This document shows positions 54,754-64,000 of a stretch of 64,000 bases of DNA, in pieces. Within the stretch, counting starts at the first letter, position 1, and the number at the start of each line of letters is the position of its first letter. The position numbers and the translations under genes are program-made. Source of the stretch: Sipunculus nudus (lineage: Eukaryota > Annelida > Sipuncula > Golfingiida > Sipunculidae); the NCBI GenBank assembly GCA_026874595.1, contig CM049319.1, positions 38,575,473 to 38,639,472 on the forward strand. The letters are read 5' to 3'. The notes under the pieces were generated by a model. It was not told the origin of the DNA, searched no databases, and saw only the letters and a program-made list of their open reading frames with translations.

Positions 54754-54817
54754 AACACTGTAAATTCACAACAGTCTGTTTCACGGGATGCGACCCGATC
54801 ATCAGGTGAATGTGGTT
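54754..54817 (-). ncRNA. Type I hammerhead ribozyme motif
   Basis: On the minus strand the order is as follows. Stem I 5' arm ATTCAC. Core CTGATGA (54805-54799). Stem II CGGG/CCCG with a 6-nt loop. Core GAAA (54782-54779). A short stem III (ACA with TGT, GAC loop). Cleavage triplet GTT. Stem I 3' arm GTGAAT, fully complementary to ATTCAC. Stem I extends outward (AACCAC with GTGTT, one bulged C) past a 5-nt internal loop, as natural hammerheads do. All core bases are present. The pair next to A9 in stem II is U-U instead of the usual G-C, which may weaken activity. A very short stem III is typical of Penelope-associated hammerheads. Confidence 0.75.
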
Positions 54818-55120
54818 AAAATCTAAATTTGATCACCATGATTCTTTGGAAGCATATTAATCATGGACTGCTTCGTCAGTTCCTGCATGCAAACTGGTGG
54901 CGCAACCAGGATTTTTTTTTATTTTAGGCACTTTTTCTCTTTTTTTAGACCAAAGAAGCATTTGTCCGTTTACAGGGTACAATTTCATCCTAGAATCAGC
55001 TTATTAAATATCGATGGAGGTCCTAAAAACCTCTATTGAAACCTGAAATTAGGTCTCTGTTTCCATATCATTATCTTCTTATATGTCGCACCTTTGTATT
55101 ATTGCATATTGCTGAATTTT

Positions 55121-55124
<4 letters not shown>

Positions 55125-55179
<55 letters not shown>
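55125..55179. repeat. (TA)n microsatellite
   Basis: About 27 TA units, preceded by the same 45-bp block that precedes the (TA)n at 54635. Confidence 0.9.
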
Positions 55180-55185
<6 letters not shown>

Positions 55186-55283
55186 CTGAAATTCTATTGC
55201 TGCGATGTCTATAATTTCTTTTTTGTACGGTTTGGTGCCTATGGCGAAAGTCGGAAACAGTTTTCGAACGTTTGTTGAGTAAG

Positions 55284-55798
55284 TTATTTTGTTTTAGAGC
55301 TTAAGATTGCCAGTTTCTCGGTCAAAAACAAGTTGCACTGATTTCAAGAGGTCATGGATGTGTTTGACTAATGGATTATAGTCCAGGTGATGGTGAAACT
55401 TTGTTGCTCGTCTTTCAGGGTCCCTAGATGTTTTGCGAGCTCTGTTTCGTTTTAGTGGGTCCTGTGTTTGAAGGATTTGTTGTGGTTGCATAATACCTTT
55501 GTTTACAGGGGCCTCCAATCATACCAATGTACGTATTAACCGTACTGTTGTGGTACACAATAGACGATGTGAGGCATTTCCCCATTGAGAGGGCAGTTGC
55601 AATTGGCTCGGTAGTTGCATAGCCCTTGTTGTGAGGGTTTTTTCTGTTGCCTTCCAGATAGTGTTTTTGTGTTGTGGCTCTGGCTTTAGCAGAGCAGGGA
55701 TACGTTTTACCAGTCATATCCTCTGTTGGGTGTATCTCATTAGCCATACCCGTATGGAACAAGACTGTCAGAGCAGTATTTATTATTGTTACCTCCAC
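55284..55798 (-). pseudogene. Penelope-like element GIY-YIG endonuclease remnant
   Basis: Across two frames the minus strand shows a CPL..KCLTSSIVY-type Cys motif, then NTYIG (the YIG half of GIY-YIG) followed by KQRY. After a frame change come NKSFKHRTH..NETELAKHL, SFTITW and CNLFLTEKLAILSS, ending at a stop at 55284-55286. This order matches the endonuclease C-terminus of Penelope-like elements. At least one frameshift and three internal stops make it non-functional. Confidence 0.65.
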
Positions 55799-55997
55799 TG
55801 ACCTGAGTTAGTTAAAAGTGGAAAGGCAAGCTGTAACCAAAATACCATATGGAGAATGTAGAATGTTCGACATATATTATCATATATGTTTCAAAACATC
55901 TAAACAAGAATACTAATTAAAAATTCTTAAATTCGTAATTCACTGCAAGAAATGTGTTTGGTAGATTCAAATCCTCACTTGATTGTGATAAACCCAA

Positions 55998-56000
<3 letters not shown>

Positions 56001-56066
<66 letters not shown>
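56001..56066. repeat. (TA)n microsatellite
   Basis: About 33 TA units ending 91 bp before the LRR exon, within the preceding intron. Confidence 0.9.
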
Positions 56067-56071
<5 letters not shown>

Positions 56072-56157
56072 GTAGATGGTGCCACTTGACTTATTTATTT
56101 TAATATTTGTACGACTTTCCCTGTATGACTCTCTTGTCATTTGTCTCTGCATTTTAG

Positions 56158-57290
56158 ATCCCACGAAGGAGTGTTGTAACCACAGACTAGAAATTTTGCA
56201 GAAAGACGGCCAGACCACGGCAAAGGTGCCAGACGCTGATCTGCTGCTGAGCCCCGTCACCTGGAACCGCATGCGGGACGTCCAGCATCTAGAAATAATA
56301 GGCGAACCTTCCTGCACTCTTGAACTGCCAGCGGCAATACGTGACCTAGCGCGCTTAAAGTCTCTCCATATATCATTTGCAAAGGTGAGAACTCTGCCAA
56401 AGAGTCTGTTGGAACTTCCACTGGAGAGTGTTCACCTGACAAACAGTTGTCTCCGCTCCCTGGAAAATATCCAGACGCTGGACGAGCTGCAGTGTCTTGA
56501 CGTCACCAGTAACTGTCTCAAGGCTTTGCCGGTTACTTTTCATAAGCTGCAGGGGTTAACTGTCCTCCGAATGGGCGATAACAAACTGAAGAGCATACCA
56601 GAAAGTATATCTGTTCTGTGCAACCTGACGGAACTTGACCTGAATTCAAATCGACTCACGGAGCTGCCTGTGGGTGTGGGTAGTCTGTCCAGGCTTCAGG
56701 TTCTGGACGTCAGGAGGAACCTTCTGACAGCGCTCCCGCTCTCTATCGGCGGACTGACAGCGCTCAGGGACCTGCGAGCTTCTGTCAATAAGTTAAACAG
56801 TCTGCCTGAATCCATGGCATCCTTGTCAAGTTTGACACATCTCTTTTTGCGCAAGAATGAATTCGACGAAGTTCCATCAGAAGTGGCTCAGCTGAGTAAT
56901 CTTGTGTACCTAAATATGCAGTACAACAATGTGCAGTCAATGCTCTGCGTGCTGCCCTCTATAAAGTACCTTTTGCTGGACTTCAATGAACTGGAAAATA
57001 TTCCTAAAGTCGTCTATCGCTGTGCTGAACTTGAGTTCCTCTCTGTGGGAGACAACCCAGTTACACGGATATCGAAGAAGATCAGCAAGCTAGAGAAGCT
57101 CCGCGTGCTGAATCTTGCTGCTACAGAGATCCAGGAGCTCCCAGAGGAAATCAGTAAGCTCCCAGGATTACGTCATCTCAGACTAGAATACAGTGCTGTA
57201 TCTAGCTTGCCTGATAATTTACAGCAGATGAATTCCTTGTCAGTCCTGGACCTTCGGGGTACTGAAATTGCTGGGTCTCAGTACTATTAA
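56158..57290 (+). CDS. Leucine-rich-repeat protein (SHOC2/PIRL-type), terminal exon, 5' incomplete
   Basis: The exon follows a textbook acceptor (pyrimidine-rich ctctcttgtcatttgtctctg then cattttag, ending 56157) and opens in phase 1. The open frame extends upstream to an ATG at 56076, but that part is polypyrimidine tract and unlikely to be coding. The exon encodes about 376 residues. After a 40-residue lead (PTKECCNHRLEILQKDGQ...) come about 14 leucine-rich repeats of 23 residues, pattern LxxLxLxxNxLxxLPxxIxxLxx. Examples are LTVLRMGDNKLKSIPESISV and LTELDLNSNRLTELPVGVGS. One repeat is shortened (LVYLNMQYNNVQSMLCVLPS). No signal peptide, membrane segment or kinase/GTPase domain is seen, suggesting an intracellular protein-protein scaffold. 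It ends GTEIAGSQYY and TAA. The exact orthologue is not recognised. GC content and codon use differ clearly from the AT-rich surroundings, as expected for a real exon. Confidence 0.85.
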
Positions 57291-57811
57291 ACTCATTCAT
57301 TCAAAGTGTGTTGGCCTTTATGAGGACATTCATTGATTCAGAAACATTTAGCACTTGGCTATTGCATAGGCTTACAAAATGTAAATAGTTAAGAGTTGAA
57401 TTGTCACAATGCCAAACATCGTGAGAGGTTCAATCGGCAGACTTCCACAGACAGTGGGGAAAAACAATGGATACACCAGCTGAGGAAAAACCAATGGACA
57501 CTTTTTTTTGCTGCCATTTACTTCTCAATATAATCTTGTTCTGAAGCACAACATTTACATGATGTTTTCAGTTATGGAAATTGCAGAGGAAAAGCTTATT
57601 ATTTTAAGAACCAAGGGCGTCTATACAGGAGGGGAGGGGTTATACTTTTTTGCAAGGAGGGATGGTCAATGTAATCACCCCCTAATATTCAGACGATACT
57701 CTTTATATATATTGGAAATGAAATGTATTAAAAAGTGTAATTATAGACTTCGGTACCAATTCTTAGCTTACTATGAAATTTATTTCTAAATCTGGTTTAG
57801 AAATTACTTGT

Positions 57812-57817
57812 AATAAA
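57812..57817 (+). terminator. Poly(A) signal candidate of the LRR gene
   Basis: AATAAA lies 522 nt after the stop codon and is the first canonical signal that I noticed on the + strand after the exon. Confidence 0.4.
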
Positions 57818-59380
57818 ACATAAATCTTTTATTTTTATAACCATATACTTATGGTAAATAATTGAAATGTATATATATATATATATATATAATTATTTAT
57901 ATATTTATATGCCCTAACTTTGATTGCCCTATCACAACTGCGTGCCCCCTCCCCCCTTCGAACCCTTTAAAATAAATTGACACTCTTAACAGCTCTTGTA
58001 GGTTATCAAGCAGGTGCAGATTAACTCGAAAAAAAAAATAAGCATAAACGAAGCATTATGCGTTTAAATTGCAACATTAACTGTCAGTGTAAACTGTTTT
58101 TTTCGTCCGGCATAATTGGCATGAATAATGTAGCATAAGAAACACTAATTTATCAGGTGCGATATAGCACAATGTGTTACATGAACATGAAAAAGGGTTT
58201 ACGTTCTTCAGACTGGAGGAATACCCGTTCATGCTTTCTTACTTTGTCAGTTTATTCTCATAATGATTGTATACGAAGTGCTTTCCTTGCTGGGCAGTTA
58301 AATATAACTGTAATAAAAACGGTATACATTCCTGGCTCTGTGGTATCATTGTCTGTTATCTGTGAACTAATGAGAACCTTCATCACTGGGGTTGTTACAA
58401 CTGATAATGTAATAAGCATCTTATAATATAATGTTAACGGATAATATAATAACAAATTCACCGGTATTGCAACACCAGCTATAACAAAATAATTGATAAT
58501 GTAACACTGACCAATAACGTAAAACAAAATCAACCGACAATGTAACAATTTTAACATATGCTGTTACAGGGGTCTTAGCCTAGAGAATGTGGTGGAGATT
58601 GGACAGGAATACCAGGAGTGATGGGACTCTGATTATATACAGAATGCACGTAATTTACCCAGAATGTCTATTTATGGTCTTATGTGGACCTGTAGACGAG
58701 ACAATGAAAAAAAAAATTCTATGGGTAAGTGTTAAGTTTGACCAAAGACAATAACAAGAAATAATACACTCTGATGTTTACATAAGACATTCATTTAATG
58801 CATGGTGGAAAACGGACAAGGAATGGCGGAGTGGACTCACGGGGGAACTCCAATTACCAAGCGGTGCAAACAGAACTGATGTAGATGTATGTAACGGCCG
58901 GAAAAAAACATCCGAATGAAAATGTGTTCTCCAAAAATAGAACTATAACCGTTGCATAATAACCAAATAAACATTAGCATGGCAAGTATGATCGTTAGTT
59001 GGGAAGAACCCCTGACACAATAACCAAGAAAAAAATCGACATGATAAGTGGTTTTGTTTTTTGTTTTTGCAAAAACCTGACTTGAAGAGGTACATGTATT
59101 TAGAATACAGCATGATATATGTGCTACCAGCGCAGCTTTGTGCTAAGTGACGTCACTGGACCTATTAGTCACAAGGGGAAGTTTAATGACCGTGAACTTG
59201 TGCCTTTATTAACCACGAAGAAGGAAGTATTATATGCATGATGCTAATATCAGCAAACTAAACAGTGCCGGACTAAAACGATTGTAGCATCAAATGATTT
59301 CACGAAGCATTACCAAGAAACCATTTTCTCTCCTTAATTTCGTTTCCCTTCCGCTTTCTCTCTAATAACGTATCTCTTTC
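57818..59380. other. Intergenic, no recognised gene
   Basis: A short (TA)n tract lies at about 57871-57890, and a loose tandem pattern of gataatgtaataac motifs lies at 58395-58560. The frames at 58157-58557 overlap on opposite strands and show no family motif. Confidence 0.4.
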
Positions 59381-59385
59381 ATATG

Positions 59386-59388
<3 letters not shown>

Positions 59389-59425
<37 letters not shown>
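59389..59425. repeat. (CT)n microsatellite
   Basis: About 18 CT units immediately left of the family E array. Confidence 0.9.
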
Positions 59426-59428
<3 letters not shown>

Positions 59429-59439
59429 GGATTATGAAC

Positions 59440-60100
59440 CCGCACACAGGACAGGTGGTGCAACCTACGGCGGTTTTTGTGTAAATTCACCTGTGTGTCA
59501 GTCTGCAGTAAACATATCACATATCTAAGCAGTATTTTGATGCATCAGCCTCACATTATGAATGCCCATAGGTCTTGTAAAGGTTTACCAGATTCATAAT
59601 TATTGTGGCGCCACCTATGATTTTTTTGTGGTTCCGTCTGTGTGACTTTCAAGGAAAAAAAACACAGAAATATCAGGAGTGGATTTACTTGTCCATAGAA
59701 CTTATATAGTTTTCCGTATACAGGACTGGTGACGTCACCTATTGTTTTTGTATTCCGTCCACCGGGTGAATATCACACATATCTCAGGAATCCATCAGTT
59801 ATACCAAATATTGCATGCCCATACATCTACAAACCAATTCGTTCTTGCGTAGAGTATATACATAAATATTTTTTTAGGAGTGGCTTGAATTATTGGCCTG
59901 TACTTTTACATGTCCACAGATTTTGGATTGTTTTATACCATACACAAGACTGGTTTTGCCACCTATAATTATTGGCCTCTATCCATTCATCCACATAGAG
60001 ATTTTTCAGGAGTGGTGTCATGTATTTGCCTGAAGTGTTTTAAGCTAATAGATCATTGATAGCTTTATCTTGAACACAAGACTGGTGCCACATGCAATAA
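59440..60100 (+). repeat. Family E tandem array (about four units)
   Basis: Units of about 150 bp share atctcaggagtgg, tgcatgtccatagat and actggtgacgtcacctat / gtggcgccacctatg. It is more diverged than the array at 43190-44170. Confidence 0.6.
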
Positions 60101-61854
60101 GTCATGGCACAACAACGCCAATTGCGAATACGTAGCAAAAAAAAGTATGTACGTGCACGGAGCTAGCTGAAGCCTTGGGGTGCCGTTGACTATGTGAAGG
60201 GCGATTGTGTATCATATTTAACAGATGGAGTATCGTGTGAAAAGCGCTAGCCATAGTTTAAAAGAATTTATCCGAAAAGTAACAAATTAAACCGAGCTTT
60301 TAAATTTTATACTATAGTTAGCAATTCGTGTTTTGTGCCTGCTCCTGGGATTCGGTTGATACTTAGTAAACTTCTTGTTAGATACTGGATTCTCTAGCAA
60401 AATCTCGCCTTTGTCTCACGTAATCGTATAGTATCATATCTGATATGTACCGACATGACCAAGCTTTAGTTTGTAAAAATCAGTTACCTGGAAAAAACCT
60501 GAACCAATATATATTTTTATACATGTTTATATACTCTCTCTCTCTCTCCCAGTGCATTATGGGTAATCGATTTCCTTAACAGCAGGATGGTATTCTCATA
60601 ATTTGGCGCAGAGTGACAAGTCACTTTGGCTGGAAATATCTGTAAACCATATCCCTCGCCCCATCACGCCATCTATGAACTGCGCAGCTCACTAACACAA
60701 GTAAGCGTGTTCCGGTCAGACTGACGCATTATTTTCACTATATATTATTATTGTAAATAAAGGTGCATTGCATGCATACCTGACCACACTGACAGTTCCG
60801 GCACATTGGTCTGAGAGACCAAACTGAACTCTGTTTACAAATGTGGAGAAAGTGGCGCCTCATGTGGCTCGTTTGAGAACTATGAGCCTAGTTCTATCTC
60901 AGTCTAAAGATAGCAGCACCTCCTGAAGAAAACTATGGAAAAGGCACACCTCTCACAGCATCTTGTGTGAAATTTTTTTCTCTGCAGATAAAAAATTATC
61001 ATTGCTTGATTAAAAAGCTAAAATCCTATATTATCCAATAATCAAAGCCACATATTAATGGCCCTTCCATTAGTTTGAGGGTGACACCCTTCAGCCCGGC
61101 CCTCTCATATATCACATTTAGTCACAAAAATTGCCATTTTACACAAAATTGCCAAGTGCTCTAATTGTCGCTCACACCTACATTCCTCCATTCATATGGT
61201 GCATCATAATGACGTCACAGCGGACTGCCTGATTTTGAACAGATTCCCCTCAGAGTGTGTCTCACAGGGCACGGACACTTAATTCAGTATTCCTCGGCTT
61301 AGTATATTCCTCACTTCAAAATTTTAAATAACTTCCAAGATGTGTGCGTGTCTGCGAGTCACTCCGCCACCGCACCCCCCCCCCCCCCCCCACCCCCCGC
61401 CACCTACCCCTCCCTTGAAGGTAAATTGACGCCACGTACTGCAGCTCTTCAACCCAAGTCCACGTCTTCGCAAAATAAATAAAATAGTTCATAATTTTTC
61501 AAATTAACATAAATGGCTACCTCTCATCAAAGTGATAACAAGTGAATTTTGGTTGCAACTGAAATAAAGAAAACACAAGAAAAACACAATGCATAAAACA
61601 CTGCAAAATTCTCCGTTCCACACCCCAGTCCTTACTTACATGTCTCTTTGATTTTTTACCATGCAGACGGTTAAACCTCATAGACAGTCAACCACTTTTC
61701 ATTACGTTTCTGTGAAATATTTATACCTGCACATTTCACGAGGAAACAGTCATAGTTTATGTGGCTTTAACAACCCGCGTCATATTATTTGATATTGTAG
61801 TAAAAATATGGCCATAATGGAACTGTGTATCCTGAATCGTCTACATTCTTTCTG
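60101..61854. other. Intergenic with C-rich low-complexity tract
   Basis: No gene was seen. A C-rich tract (about 61373-61400) and a CRE-like tgacgtca at 61211-61218 are present. Confidence 0.4.
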
Positions 61855-61940
61855 TGACGTCATCTTACGAATTGGCAATGTGACAGTGCTTTCGAAGTAT
61901 ATATGCGATGAAAGACTCGGCGTTATATTATAATCAGCCA
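61855..61940 (+). promoter_or_regulatory. Candidate core promoter: CRE plus TATA box
   Basis: A perfect CRE palindrome TGACGTCA (61855-61862) lies 35 bp upstream of a TATA box TATATATG (61898-61905). A transcription start would be expected near 61930-61936 (tataatcagcc). The first ATG (caccatgtga) is followed immediately by a stop, so any gene must continue through splicing or beyond the window. Spacing is good, but no exon confirms it. Confidence 0.35.
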
Positions 61941-61964
61941 GGAGAAAGCAGCTCACTCACCATG

Positions 61965-63264
61965 TGAATTATTTATTGGCTTTTTTTACCAGAATTTTTA
62001 CTCAATTTGTGGATGTTAGGTACTGTTTCCAAAAATGAAATTTAAAGAAATACCGAGGGGAAGACCACTGTTGGACTGAATTAATTAACAATATGTCTAA
62101 AAATGCGTGTACTGTCGCTCAGGAGGGTATTTTCATGAAGGTGACTTAGGCCAGCGACGCCTGTGTGTCACTATACTAATCATTATGATATGTCACAGTT
62201 GTAACAATGTAAATTAGACCTAATACGGGGCTTAAGTCCAGTATCAGGCCTTAGGACGGGGGTTAATTTATTATTTTTTTTTTTTCATCTTGTAACTAAA
62301 GCAATACGGGTAATGCTGCAATATAAACCAACTTTACCTTTGGTCAGCGCTTTCATTTCATTAAGAAACATTATATAAGAAAGCCGTTAAATAAATTGAT
62401 TTGTCGAAATTTGATATTTCACTCTCTGTTACTGGAATGTTTTTTCTGTTATATGTTTATCAGAACAAACGTTTTACAACAAGTCCCCGCCCTGCTGCCG
62501 TCCGGAGAATTATGAATGGGATCTGTGAATTCTAGATTTTCTAGAATGATCAGGATCCGGATTGGTTAAAGAAGCACTGAGATATTGTAGAGACCTACCT
62601 ATTGGAAAATGTTCAACTGGAAATGGGCGTCATTATTCATGTTCATGTCCCAACAGATGCATGTACATATATACTTCCATAAATACAGCGAGACAGACAT
62701 TTATACATATAAACAGACAGGAATGCCCGGTTGTAATTCCCTTTCCCTTAATTCCCTTGATTTTCCCAAAGTGAAATATCAATAAATAATCCGCTTCACC
62801 ATATTTTAATGTGGCAAAATTCTTATCACATGTTTATAAAATAAAAATATATTCCTCTCAAATTTCGTTCTGCAGTTACCTCCCCGTGTATGTCTATAGA
62901 TTTCTCAAAGTATCTCAATCTTCATACTATGTGTTGTAACATGTTGTTTTATAGTAACATGTAATCCAGCAGCTCTTGTCATTTTGTAAATACCATGCTT
63001 TTCAAAATAATCTTATCATTTTATCATTTTCTTATACACTTTCACGGTCTTATGTTCCCGTATATGACTTCAGTCACCAGTTCAAATTTTTTAATCACGT
63101 TATATCATAACACATACTCATGCTCCGACATGTTTTCACAATTACACGTCACAGATTGGAACAACGGGTGGCTTTTTATCATAATCCATACATTTGTTCC
63201 ACAGTTTTGTATAAAAACATATATATTTTACATGGATCATACAAATAGTTATTGTAACTAATCG
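61965..63264. other. No recognised feature
   Basis: AT-rich unique-looking DNA with short frames that lack motifs. Confidence 0.35.
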
Positions 63265-63450
63265 AGGCACTCTCCATGGCTCAGGTGGCGGCGTTCGGTA
63301 GTGTCTGGAGGTGGAGGAAACCGGAGGACCCGGAGAAAACCACCTTGGACGGGCCACTTCAACTCACGCTAATAGCCAGGACGGGGATCGAACCCGGGTC
63401 GCCAGCGAAGAGAGCCGAGCGTTTCACCCCTCGTCTGTCCAGGCCCCTCA
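63265..63450 (-). mobile_element. tRNA-derived SINE-like element
   Basis: The minus strand carries a perfect B box GGTTCGATCCC (complement at 63384-63394) preceded by a tRNA-like segment (gtgaaacgctcggctctctt). This is followed by a GC-rich body (ttctccgggtcctccggttt) found in invertebrate SINE-type repeats. An A box is only weakly visible. The GC content stands out sharply from the flanks. The open frame across it on the + strand is not regarded as a gene. Confidence 0.55.
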
Positions 63451-64000
63451 AAATACCAAGTTATTGTTATTTAATTCGCTTAATAAATGTTACGGGAAAT
63501 AAATTTGTAACTGCACATGATGTTTATATCTCATTTAAAAATCGTCTCTCACTGTCAGTAATTGGGTGAGTACAGTATTGACCTATACCACGTCAATGGA
63601 CTTGTATTTGCAGCTTCACGACGACCAGACTATGCACGTAGTACATATTGTCTCTCTTTATCTCTTTATGTACACGTGTCAACTATTCTGGGTTTTTTAA
63701 CCAATATCTTCCATTAAGTAATAAAGATGAAAAGCTTTAAATCTTCAGACACGACAGGCATACATATGGGAATGGAAAGCTAATATGAAGTTATATACTT
63801 TATCGAATTCAAATTTACAGCCTCTGATATATTTCTGTTATTTGGGCAGTCTAATTTCCCGTGTCATGAGATTCCATCTTTCCTTATTATAATAAATTTA
63901 CATCTGTTTACCTGTTAACTTGGCGGCTGTTTGCTTTTGCATTTGTTTATGCGAGTATTGTTGAAACACTGTGGAAATCTTGACCGTCTTCAAACGCATT
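63451..64000. other. No recognised feature
   Basis: AT-rich sequence to the window end with no motif or repeat recognised. Confidence 0.35.

Larger units (their letters stand above)
54575..55800 (-). mobile_element. Decayed Penelope-like element with hammerhead motif, interrupted by another repeat
   Basis: On the minus strand, a degenerate GIY-YIG endonuclease region (55798 to 55284) is followed by a 3' UTR and a (TA)n tract. Next come an inserted fragment of the 340-bp repeat family (about 54825-55065, + orientation) and then a segment with a hammerhead ribozyme (54817 to 54754) and another (TA)n tract. Two near-identical 45-bp blocks (ttatcttcttatatgtc.cac) lie at 54577 and 55069. Penelope-like elements are known to carry a GIY-YIG endonuclease and hammerhead motifs in their terminal repeats. 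The reverse transcriptase part is absent. Confidence 0.6.

Noticed and set aside
56076-56157. ATG at 56076 as start of the LRR protein
   Set aside because: The segment is a pyrimidine-rich intron end with an ideal acceptor at 56157, and its hydrophobic translation does not resemble the family.
58157-58557. Overlapping frames of 89 and 99 codons on opposite strands
   Set aside because: No motif, low complexity and mutual antisense overlap; probably chance in AT-rich tandem-like sequence.
63276-63569. 97-codon + strand frame
   Set aside because: It overlies a SINE-like element with an RNA polymerase III B box on the opposite strand.

Overview
The window looks like an animal (metazoan) nuclear chromosome, most likely from a lophotrochozoan and probably a bivalve mollusc. 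The grounds are spliced genes with GT..AG introns of up to about 8 kb, an AT-rich background, and very dense families of short repeats with internal tandem units. Transposons with tRNA-Leu primer sites and Penelope-like elements are also present. The species is inferred from the style of the repeats, not proven. Prokaryotic features (operons, ribosome sites, CRISPR) are absent.

Only two host genes can be supported. The first is a complete-looking CCDC59/TAP26 (yeast Fyv7-type ribosomal RNA processing) gene on the + strand. It has four coding exons at 5241-5346, 6080-6185, 13227-13314 and 21572-21745, which join in frame to 157 codons. Its two long introns are filled with nested repeats. The second is the last exon (56158-57290, +) of a leucine-rich-repeat protein of the SHOC2/PIRL type, whose 5' part was not found.

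Layout. 1-2128: 5' end of a minus-strand Ty3/gypsy-like retrotransposon (LTR, tRNA-Leu primer site, frameshifted gag). 2129-5236: AT-rich DNA, a (GA)n tract, a tRNA-derived SINE and a 26-bp minisatellite just before CCDC59. 5237-21931: CCDC59 with its repeats. 22267-44851: an almost unbroken field of interspersed families sharing a 5' hairpin (AGCTCAG..CTGAGCT) and a 3' palindrome (GACCCATGGGTC). It includes one copy whose internal 340-bp unit has expanded into a higher-order tandem array (27842-33450). 46008-51740: three non-autonomous DNA transposons (pogo-like, hAT-like, and an octamer-rich hAT-like candidate) and a 37-bp minisatellite. 54575-55800: a decayed Penelope-like element with a hammerhead ribozyme fold. 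56158-57817: LRR exon and 3' UTR. 57818-64000: more tandem repeats, a candidate promoter and a second SINE.

The two genes are not obviously linked in function. The main biology visible here is repeat dynamics: at least five nested insertions can be read directly, the insertion sites favour T-runs, and one repeat body has grown by tandem amplification. The most specific single object is the hammerhead ribozyme motif at 54754-54817 on the minus strand.
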